Source: JAEHDI01 sp035455185
GTDB taxonomy: Bacteria; Acidobacteriota; Terriglobia; Bryobacterales; Bryobacteraceae
DNA: 5,013 nt
NCBI GenBank assembly: GCA_035455185.1
Contig: DATIFQ010000390.1
Location: 1-5,013, forward strand
Direction: 5' to 3'
The notes under the pieces are model-generated. The model worked only from the letters and a program-made list of their open reading frames with translations. It was not told the origin of the DNA and did not search any database. The position numbers and the translations under genes were made by a program. Below, one piece after another: positions 1 to 5,013 of the stretch (its first letter is position 1; the number at the start of each line of letters is the position of its first letter).

Positions 1-1812
1 GATCCGGTTCACATCGCGGTAGAGTGTGATCCTCGTGGTTCGGGCCAAGGGTGCAGGAGCTTGCGCCTTAAGAGTGACCGACACGGGTCCAGCGTTTTCG
101 ATCTCCAACTCGCCCTCAGACGGTCCGAGGTCGTTGATCGAGCGGCCGGCGATGGTCCGGGCGAACTCGCGGTTTCCGCGCGTCTTGTCGATGAGGCTGG
201 TGATGGCTCCGTTGGGGTCCACCGCCAGCCGGTAAAAAGCATTCTCCAACACCCGATCCCGGACCGTGGGAGAGCCGGACAATGTTCGCGGCGCGCCGGG
301 GCGGATTTCCAGTACTCGGTAACCGACCGGAGGGACGTCGGCCGCCAACACCCGCAGCCGGCGGCGGCCTTTGGCATAGGTTCTCCAGTCGGTCGTGACC
401 ACTTGCGATGGAAGTTCGACGCCGCCCTCCAGGTCGACGACGCGGACCTCCGGCGGTCCCTCATACGGCAAGTCCACCACATCGGTTCGCGTCCAGCTCA
501 GTGGGTTGAACACGTAGAAACGGGGGTTGGATCCCTGACGCCGAATCAAAGCCCCGAGCGCGTAGGCGGCGTCGGATTCCAACCGGCCGGCGTAGTCCTC
601 GATTTCCCCGGTCAGCTTGCGACCCCACTCGGCGCGCGCGGAACGCGTGACAGGGCCGTCGCTGGTCCAGTTGTGCTCCCAGAAGAGCCCGAGATTAAGG
701 AATGCCAGGTCCCGTGTGCTCTCGCGGCCATTGAGAAACGTCGGGCGCTTCAGACTTACCAGGGTCGCCAGCGCCTCTGCAGTGCGCAGTTTCTCGACGG
801 ATCGGCGGACGCGCGCCGATACCTCCGCCACCGAGGCGGTGTACAGGTCCCACTCGTTGCCGAAGGCGGCCGAGAACGCCGGCAGTTGCTTTCCGTACGT
901 CGTTTCGAAATCACGGAAGAAATCCTCCTCGTTCGAAACGATCACTTTGCGCGCCGGCGTGGTCGTTTCCCGCGCTGCGGCTACTACCTCCTGATCGAGC
1001 GTCTTAAGGCGGTCCCAACCCTTCCCGAAGATGCCGATCACACGGTAAGGCCATGCGGATTGAAATCGCGGGTCGGTTTCCACGAAGCGCAGTGAGGCAG
1101 CGGGATCGAAGGCTTCGGCGTACCCGCCTACGCATTTGTTGGCTGTCTCGCCTTCCCGAAGCAGGGAGTTCCACTTCATGAGAATGCGGCTGTTATCCGG
1201 CCCCTGCCACCAGTAGATCTCGTGCGGGCGCAGCGTATGCCGGATGGGAGCCAGGCGGCTGGCGCATCCGCAAATGCCGCGCCAACTGTAGCGGGCGCCG
1301 GAGCCGGCGAAGAGCGCCCCCAGCCCGTAGGGCAGTGTCTGGTTCTCCATGGCGACGGCGAGCGGGAAACGAATGCCGTGGCGGCGCTCCACGCGGCCGG
1401 CGTAGTACATTCCGCGGAGAATGGCCTCCAGAGGCGTTCCGCCATAGCAGGACACGAGCGTGTTTAACGGCACGCTGATGTGCCCGTCGCGCACGCGCCG
1501 CAGAAAACGCTCGAACTGGGCCGGCGTTTTGTTTTTCTCGTAGATCCACATCCATAGGCTGCCGTCGCAGTTCCAGCGGCTTTGGCGTTCAGGTGCGTTC
1601 GACGCGGTCTTGTCAGCCTGGTCCAGATAGTAATCGAGCGTTTCCAGGAAAGCCTGCCGATATGTCTCCTCGTCGGCTGACCAGACATAATCGGTGTGGT
1701 CGTCCGGGGCGATGTAGATGCGGCGCTGCTCCAGCGGGGCGCCGGACATGAGCGGCAGCGCGCCGATCAGCGACAGGACAAGGAGCGTTGCTCTACTCCG
1801 CGGGAACAACAT
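1..1812 (-). CDS. Secreted GH38 (alpha-mannosidase-like) glycoside hydrolase, 3' end beyond window
   Basis: The frame is open for 604 codons from the ATG at 1812 down to base 1 with no stop, so the C-terminal part is missing. Residues 1-25 form a Sec-type signal peptide: a basic start, a hydrophobic core TLLVLSLIGALPLM, and probable cleavage after SGA. Residues 30-215 match the GH38 N-terminal catalytic domain. DDHTDYVW at 37-44 supplies the family's zinc-binding His39 and Asp41, and RWNCDGSLWMW at 79-89 is the next conserved block. A helical middle domain covers roughly 310-400; FWEHNW at 377-382 gives His380 as the probable further metal ligand. The C-terminal beta region starts near FNPLSWTRTDVV (435-446), with ENAFYRLAVDPNGAI from 523. 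GH38 enzymes retain configuration while cleaving alpha-mannosidic bonds, using an Asp nucleophile that also binds zinc. Here the equivalent block, AMENQTLPYGLG (154-165), has Glu156 and no Asp. The family is well supported; the substrate and even catalytic activity are not. GAGAGA lies just upstream of the ATG as a modest ribosome binding site. Bacterial members usually run to about 850-1050 residues, so a third or more is probably outside. Confidence 0.9.
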   Translation of the reverse strand, partial: MLFPRSRATLLVLSLIGALPLMSGAPLEQRRIYIAPDDHTDYVWSADEETYRQAFLETLDYYLDQADKTASNAPERQSRWNCDGSLWMWIYEKNKTPAQFERFLRRVRDGHISVPLNTLVSCYGGTPLEAILRGMYYAGRVERRHGIRFPLAVAMENQTLPYGLGALFAGSGARYSWRGICGCASRLAPIRHTLRPHEIYWWQGPDNSRILMKWNSLLREGETANKCVGGYAEAFDPAASLRFVETDPRFQSAWPYRVIGIFGKGWDRLKTLDQEVVAAARETTTPARKVIVSNEEDFFRDFETTYGKQLPAFSAAFGNEWDLYTASVAEVSARVRRSVEKLRTAEALATLVSLKRPTFLNGRESTRDLAFLNLGLFWEHNWTSDGPVTRSARAEWGRKLTGEIEDYAGRLESDAAYALGALIRRQGSNPRFYVFNPLSWTRTDVVDLPYEGPPEVRVVDLEGGVELPSQVVTTDWRTYAKGRRRLRVLAADVPPVGYRVLEIRPGAPRTLSGSPTVRDRVLENAFYRLAVDPNGAITSLIDKTRGNREFARTIAGRSINDLGPSEGELEIENAGPVSVTLKAQAPAPLARTTRITLYRDVNRI

Positions 1813-1827
1813 CGGCTCTCTCCCGTG

Positions 1828-1843
1828 GGGCCCGGCAGGGCCC
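1828..1843. promoter_or_regulatory. GGGCCC dyad, possible 5' leader hairpin
   Basis: The sequence is GGGCCC, a four-base GGCA spacer, then GGGCCC again. It can fold as a 6-bp all-GC stem with a 4-base loop on either strand; because GGGCCC is its own reverse complement, it is also a direct repeat. It ends 15 bases upstream of the GH38 start codon, so in that transcript it would sit in the leader just before the ribosome binding site, where it could slow initiation. It could equally be a protein-binding site, or chance in GC-rich DNA. Confidence 0.35.
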
Positions 1844-1922
1844 GCTGTGTGCACGTCAAAGCATATCAAGGTTCCCCCTACGTCGAACCGTCGGTCTACA
1901 CTGGTTGCTAGCGGCGTGTGTG

Positions 1923-1932
1923 GCAGCGCTGC
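1923..1932. promoter_or_regulatory. 10-bp perfect palindrome, possible operator
   Basis: GCAGCGCTGC reads identically on both strands. It lies 37 bases upstream of the start codon of the iron-sulfur subunit, between the tentative plus-strand -10 and the ribosome binding site. This position would suit a repressor operator, but no regulator gene is visible and the palindrome is short, so the role is speculative. Confidence 0.25.
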
Positions 1933-1953
1933 TTGCTGTTCTGGGACGATCGC

Positions 1954-1960
1954 GGGGAGG
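1954..1960 (+). promoter_or_regulatory. Ribosome binding site that fixes the start of the iron-sulfur subunit
   Basis: GGGGAGG is a strong Shine-Dalgarno match, with nine bases between it and the ATG at 1970. It decides the start codon, because the reading frame is open upstream as far as 1718. That upstream stretch runs antisense to the GH38 coding region and encodes nothing resembling a ferredoxin-fold N-terminus. Confidence 0.85.
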
Positions 1961-1969
1961 TCACAAAGA

Positions 1970-2443
1970 ATGGCGACGATCCGATTCACAATCAATGGAA
2001 AAACACGCAGCGTGGACACGGAGCCCGACCGGCCCCTGCTGGAAGTCGTGCGCGAAGACTTGGCGTTGACGGGAACGAAATATGGCTGCGGTGAAGGCCA
2101 ATGCGGCGCCTGCACCGTGCTGCTCGATGGTAAGCCGGTCTTCTCCTGCCTGACACCGGTGCGCGCAGCCGAGGGCCGGAAGATCGTCACTATCGAAGGT
2201 CTGGCCGAAGGCGGCAAGCTTCACCACGTGCAGCAGGCGTTCCTTGATGAGGGCGCCATGCAGTGCGGCTACTGCACGCCGGGCATCGTCCTTCGGACCG
2301 TGGCACTGCTGGACGGCCATCCCAAGCCCACCGAGGAGCAAGTCATCGACGGACTGAACGGGAGCCTGTGCCGCTGTTCCGGGTACCACAGGATACTGGC
2401 CGCGGTGCGGCGCGCCGCTGAGTCCGCGGATAGCAAAGGCTGA
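1970..2443 (+). CDS. (2Fe-2S)-binding subunit of a molybdenum hydroxylase (IorA / XdhC-type small subunit)
   Basis: This 157-residue electron-transfer subunit has the standard two-domain build of the xanthine dehydrogenase superfamily. Residues 1-75 are a plant-type [2Fe-2S] ferredoxin domain, with cysteines 40, 45, 48 and 60 in the pattern GCGEGQCGACTVLLDG...C. Residues 80-150 are the helical [2Fe-2S]-binding domain, with CGYC at 99-102 and CRC at 134-136, followed by SGYHRI. All eight cluster cysteines are present, and the length is normal for a stand-alone small subunit. It should carry electrons from the molybdenum centre of the partner encoded nine bases downstream to an outside acceptor. 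It has no signal peptide, which fits this family, where the folded subunit is exported bound to the Tat-tagged large subunit. The start at 1970 is set by the N-terminal MATIRFTINGK, which begins exactly where the fold begins, and by the strong upstream GGGGAGG. The substrate cannot be read from this subunit. Confidence 0.97.
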   Translation: MATIRFTINGKTRSVDTEPDRPLLEVVREDLALTGTKYGCGEGQCGACTVLLDGKPVFSCLTPVRAAEGRKIVTIEGLAEGGKLHHVQQAFLDEGAMQCGYCTPGIVLRTVALLDGHPKPTEEQVIDGLNGSLCRCSGYHRILAAVRRAAESADSKG

Positions 2444-2452
2444 GGCGCGACC

Positions 2453-4588
2453 ATGTCAACTCATCCGAATCGCAAAGAACCGTCCGAACCGGAACGCTAT
2501 GAATTGCAGGAAGGACCCGCTTACATCTTCGCCGTGAACCGCAGAGAGTTCTTCGGGATCGCCGGTGCGGGTCTTCTGATTATCGCGACGGCACCGTCCA
2601 CGGAAGCCCAGAGGGGAGGCGAAAGTGGTTCCCTCGAAGCCAGGCTGCACATTGCGGAGGATGGCGTCATTACGATCCTGACCGGGAAGATCGAGGAGGG
2701 CCAGGGTCCGCGGACGGAGCTGAGCATGGCCGCGGCCGAAGAACTGCGAGTGCCTCTGGGCCGCGTGCGGATGCTCATGGCGGATACGGACCGGACCCCG
2801 AACGACGGAATCACCGCCGGGAGCGGTTCGACACCCAGGACGGTGCCACTGGTGCGGAAAGCGTCGGCAGCGGCACGCGGGTTGCTGCTCGCCGCGGCCG
2901 GCCGGCAGTGGGATGTCGATCGCACGCGGCTCGAGGTGCGCGACGGCGCCGTCACGCACGCGGACAAGAGGTACACGTACGCAGAACTTGCACGGTCGCC
3001 GGAACTGGCAGCGGCCTACAAAGACGCGTTGCCCGCGGACATAGCGGTCACGGACGCCAGAGACTGGCGCATATTGGGGACGCCTCATCCCCGGCTGGAC
3101 GGCCGTGAGATCGTCACTGGCTCGCATCAATACCCTTCCGATATCGTGCGGCCCGAAATGCTCTACGGCCGGGTGCTGCGGGCGCCCTCTTACGGGGCGA
3201 CGCTGGCAGGCGCGGATCTCACGGCGGCCCGGAAGATGCCGGGCGTGACCGCAGTGCACGACGGCGCTTTCGTCGGATGCGCCGCGCCCACAACGTACGC
3301 CGCCCGAAAGGCGTTGGAGGCGATCTCGGCCACGGCGCAATGGAAGAGGGCTGAGCATCCATCAAGCGATACCCTCTTCGAGTACCTGAAGCAGCACGCC
3401 AAGGAGCAAGGACGCGTCCGGGCGCAGGCCAGGGGTTCAGTGGAACAAGGCCTGGCGGAGGCCAAGCGCAGGCTGAAGGCCACTTACCGGACCGCCTACG
3501 TGCAGCACGCCCCTATGGAACCTCGCGCTGCGGTGGCGGAGTGGCAGGACGGGCGTCTGACGGTATGGACCGGAACCAGCAATCCTTTCAGCGTCCGGCA
3601 GCAGCTTGCCGAGACGTTCCGGATGACGCCCGATCGGGTGCGCGTGATTGTCCCCGACATGGGTGGAGGTTTCGGCGGCAAACATACCGGTGAAGCAGCC
3701 ATTGAGGCTGCGCGGCTGGCGAAGGAAGCGGGTCGCCCTGTAAAGCTGCAATGGACGCGCGCGGAAGAGTTCATGTGGGCGTACTTCCGCCCGGCTGCGC
3801 TGATCGAAGTGGAAGCGGGACTGGACGCGGGCGGCACTTTGGCAGCCTGGGATTTCACGAACTACAACTCGGGAGGGTCGGCGCTGGACACCCCCTATCG
3901 CATCGCGAATACACGGGTGAGGTTCGTCGAATCCGAGGCACCGCTCAGACAGGGCTCATACCGGTGCCTGGCGGCGACGGCAAACAACTTCGCGCGGGAG
4001 GCGTTCACCGACGAGCTGGCCGAAGCGGCGGGCAAGGACCCGTTGGAGTTCAGGCTCGCGCACCTCGATAATGAGCGGATCAAGAACGTCCTGGTCACGG
4101 CCGCTGAGCGGTTCGGCTGGGCGGAACGCCGGAAGAAGCGCCGAACGGGCGCGGGTATCGGCCTGGCCTGCGGAACCGAGAAGAACTCGGTGGTGGCAGC
4201 CTGCGTCGAGGTGGAGGTGGATCACGCGAGCGGGGTCCCGAGATTGATTGAGATTGTCGAGGCCTTCGAATGCGGAGCGATCCTGAATCCGGCGAACCTG
4301 CGGTCTCAGGTGGAAGGCTGCATCATGATGGGCCTCGGCCCGGCGCTGCGGGAAGAGATCCAGTTCAAGGACGGGCGGTTGACCAACGGAAGATTCGCGA
4401 GCTACCGTGCGCCTCGGTTCCGGGATGTTCCTAAAGCGGATGTGATCCTGTTGGACCGCAAGGACCTCGAGCCGGCAGGCGCGGGCGAGACTCCGATCAT
4501 CGCCGTCGCTCCGGCCATCGCGAATGCGGTATTCGACGTGACCGGCAAGCGCGTGCGCTCGATGCCCATCCGTGTTCCGCCCGGCTAA
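2453..4588 (+). CDS. Tat-exported molybdopterin-binding subunit, xanthine dehydrogenase family (IorB-like)
   Basis: This 711-residue catalytic subunit should bind molybdopterin-cytosine dinucleotide and hydroxylate a heterocycle or aldehyde with water as the oxygen source. A leader of 29 residues precedes a twin-arginine motif (RREFFG, 30-35) and a hydrophobic stretch ending near TEAQ (50-53), so export to the periplasm is likely. The domain order is the isoquinoline 1-oxidoreductase beta type. A molybdopterin segment comes first (about 62-165, with EEGQGPRTELSM and ITAGSGSTPR at 120-129), then the a/b hammerhead domain (about 215-300, beginning around IVTGSHQYPSDI). The main molybdopterin domain follows, with MGGGFGGKH (403-411), PLRQGSYR (497-504), and GAGETPIIAVAPAIANA near the end. 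Glu679 is the expected catalytic base. It ends right after this domain: no CxxCH haem motif and no cytochrome extension. TGAGG, overlapping the upstream stop codon, sits seven bases before the ATG, so translation is probably coupled. A GTG at 2534 would give a shorter leader but has no ribosome binding site. The substrate is unknown. Confidence 0.96.
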   Translation: MSTHPNRKEPSEPERYELQEGPAYIFAVNRREFFGIAGAGLLIIATAPSTEAQRGGESGSLEARLHIAEDGVITILTGKIEEGQGPRTELSMAAAEELRVPLGRVRMLMADTDRTPNDGITAGSGSTPRTVPLVRKASAAARGLLLAAAGRQWDVDRTRLEVRDGAVTHADKRYTYAELARSPELAAAYKDALPADIAVTDARDWRILGTPHPRLDGREIVTGSHQYPSDIVRPEMLYGRVLRAPSYGATLAGADLTAARKMPGVTAVHDGAFVGCAAPTTYAARKALEAISATAQWKRAEHPSSDTLFEYLKQHAKEQGRVRAQARGSVEQGLAEAKRRLKATYRTAYVQHAPMEPRAAVAEWQDGRLTVWTGTSNPFSVRQQLAETFRMTPDRVRVIVPDMGGGFGGKHTGEAAIEAARLAKEAGRPVKLQWTRAEEFMWAYFRPAALIEVEAGLDAGGTLAAWDFTNYNSGGSALDTPYRIANTRVRFVESEAPLRQGSYRCLAATANNFAREAFTDELAEAAGKDPLEFRLAHLDNERIKNVLVTAAERFGWAERRKKRRTGAGIGLACGTEKNSVVAACVEVEVDHASGVPRLIEIVEAFECGAILNPANLRSQVEGCIMMGLGPALREEIQFKDGRLTNGRFASYRAPRFRDVPKADVILLDRKDLEPAGAGETPIIAVAPAIANAVFDVTGKRVRSMPIRVPPG

Positions 4589-4699
4589 GCGTGCGTAGCG
4601 ATCTCAGCGCTGCGGAACTGCAAGGCCTCCCTGGGTTCTGTCTCGGCACGTGAATGTCGGTGGTAAGGTATGGACGTATAGCGCCTACAAGGTCGACGG
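4589..4699. other. Short intergenic gap after the molybdenum-hydroxylase operon
   Basis: These 111 bases hold the stem-loop described separately and the ribosome binding site of the next gene (AAGG at 4689-4692, seven bases before the ATG). TATAGC at 4677-4682 could be a -10 element for the downstream gene, but no matching -35 is visible at the right distance. No reading frame here looks coding. Confidence 0.5.
4594..4614 (+). terminator. Stem-loop just after the operon, no U-tract
   Basis: CGTAGCG (4594-4600) pairs with CGCTGCG (4608-4614) to give a 7-bp stem with one G-U pair and a 7-base loop. It starts five bases after the stop codon of the large subunit. No run of T follows, so it does not meet the intrinsic-terminator pattern. 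It might instead protect the 3' end of the operon message or serve as a weak terminator. With only seven pairs in GC-rich DNA, chance is a real alternative. Confidence 0.3.
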
Positions 4700-5013
4700 A
4701 TGGCACGATCAATGTTAGAAGGATCACAGTCAAATAATCCTCCACAGGGGCGACCGCTGCGTCCCCTTGAACGCGAGCTTGTCGAGAGAATGCTGGTCGG
4801 GAAGGATGTCAAACCGGGCACGAAGGCGGAGTTGTCTTCAGTTCTGGTAGAAGACATGAAGGACGGCGGGATGGGGAGTATTCGTTTCTTGACCCCTGGC
4901 CATGCGGCGCGTCACTTTGGAAAGGCGATAGCACAGGCAGAATACGTCGACGATGACGGTGTGCTCGTGAGCATTGTAGTTAACATCGACCAGGAAAATG
5001 AACTATATGAAGT
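4700..5013 (+). CDS. DUF6984-like small protein, 3' end beyond window
   Basis: The frame runs open from the ATG at 4700 to the right edge, 104 full codons plus two bases. After a polar, probably disordered stretch (residues 1-17) comes RPLRPLERELVERML (18-32). Next is LVEDMKDGGMGSIRF (49-63), with its marked DGGMGS block, then ARHFGKAIAQAEYVDDDGV (70-88) and VNIDQENELYE (94-104). This order matches what I recall of DUF6984 proteins, small bacterial proteins of unknown function that usually end soon after a 'LYELDIWK'-like segment, so only a short tail is probably missing. There is no signal peptide, so it is probably cytoplasmic. AAGG seven bases upstream supports this start; an in-frame ATG at 4712 is a weaker alternative. 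By hand count the G+C is about 53%, clearly below the neighbouring genes, which hints at a different history. The family assignment is from memory and should be treated as likely, not certain; no function is inferred. Confidence 0.7.
   Translation, partial: MARSMLEGSQSNNPPQGRPLRPLERELVERMLVGKDVKPGTKAELSSVLVEDMKDGGMGSIRFLTPGHAARHFGKAIAQAEYVDDDGVLVSIVVNIDQENELYE

Larger units (their letters stand above)
1813..1969. promoter_or_regulatory. Divergent intergenic region between GH38 and the molybdenum-hydroxylase operon
   Basis: These 157 bases separate two start codons that point away from each other, so promoters for both directions should lie here. No strong sigma-70 match stands out. For the minus-strand gene, a possible -10 (TATGCT) lies at 1860-1865 with a poor -35 (TTCGAC) at 1882-1887, spaced 16 bases; this pairing is tentative. 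On the plus strand, TACACT at 1897-1902 is a possible -10 without a convincing -35. Two dyads are annotated separately. The region is the obvious place for a shared regulator to bind, but that is inference from the arrangement only. Confidence 0.55.

Noticed and set aside
9..482. A 157-codon minus-strand open frame, with further short minus-strand frames up to 1688
   Set aside because: They are in other phases of the same strand as the GH38 frame and carry no motifs, whereas the GH38 frame is continuous from 1812 to base 1. They are not evidence of a frameshift.
61..1095. A 344-codon open frame on the plus strand
   Set aside because: It lies wholly antisense to the GH38 coding frame, which has clear family motifs along its length. 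The product is rich in Arg, Gly and Pro with no recognisable domain, as expected for a shadow frame in GC-rich DNA.
1718..1969. An 84-codon N-terminal extension of the iron-sulfur subunit
   Set aside because: The upstream frame is open, but it overlaps the GH38 start on the opposite strand and encodes no fold. The strong GGGGAGG and the standard family N-terminus both point to 1970.
2456..3358. A 300-codon open frame on the minus strand
   Set aside because: It is antisense to the N-terminal half of the molybdopterin subunit, whose motifs are unambiguous. The product is Arg-rich and resembles no known protein.
4650..4699. A sigma-70 promoter for the last gene
   Set aside because: TATAGC at 4677-4682 is an acceptable -10, but no -35 lies 16-18 bases upstream, so I do not annotate a promoter.
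1..5013. CRISPR arrays, tRNA or rRNA genes, insertion sequences, attachment sites
   Set aside because: I saw no regularly spaced repeats, tRNA-like cloverleaf, transposase motif or terminal inverted repeats on reading the window; the space is almost fully taken up by the four coding regions.

Overview
The window reads as GC-rich bacterial chromosome from a Gram-negative-type organism. Most of it is about 60-70% G+C by eye. Two of its products carry export signals, one Sec-type and one twin-arginine. The long N-terminal leader of the molybdenum-enzyme large subunit (a 'GEPERYEL'-like block before the RR motif) resembles what I recall from Acidobacteriota of the Solibacter/Bryobacter group. That assignment is an inference from memory, not something the sequence proves.

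Layout. Bases 1-1812 (minus strand) hold the first 604 codons of a secreted glycoside hydrolase family 38 (alpha-mannosidase-like) protein whose 3' end lies beyond the left edge. Bases 1813-1969 are a divergent intergenic region with two small dyads and presumably both promoters. Bases 1970-2443 and 2453-4588 (plus strand) form a tight two-gene operon for a molybdenum hydroxylase of the isoquinoline 1-oxidoreductase / xanthine dehydrogenase superfamily. The first gene is a 157-residue subunit with two [2Fe-2S] clusters, and the second is a 711-residue Tat-exported molybdopterin-binding subunit. Bases 4589-4699 are a short gap that begins with a stem-loop. From 4700 to the right edge runs the 5' part of a small gene of lower G+C that looks like a DUF6984-family protein.

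How the genes work together. The two molybdenum-enzyme subunits should assemble in the cytoplasm and be exported together on the large subunit's twin-arginine signal. Electrons would pass from the molybdenum centre through the two iron-sulfur clusters to an acceptor not encoded here; there is no FAD subunit and no haem-c motif. The divergent GH38 gene might share control through the common intergenic region, but nothing visible links the substrates.

I see no obviously new multi-gene system. The most noteworthy point is that the GH38-like protein lacks an aspartate where the family's catalytic nucleophile is expected.
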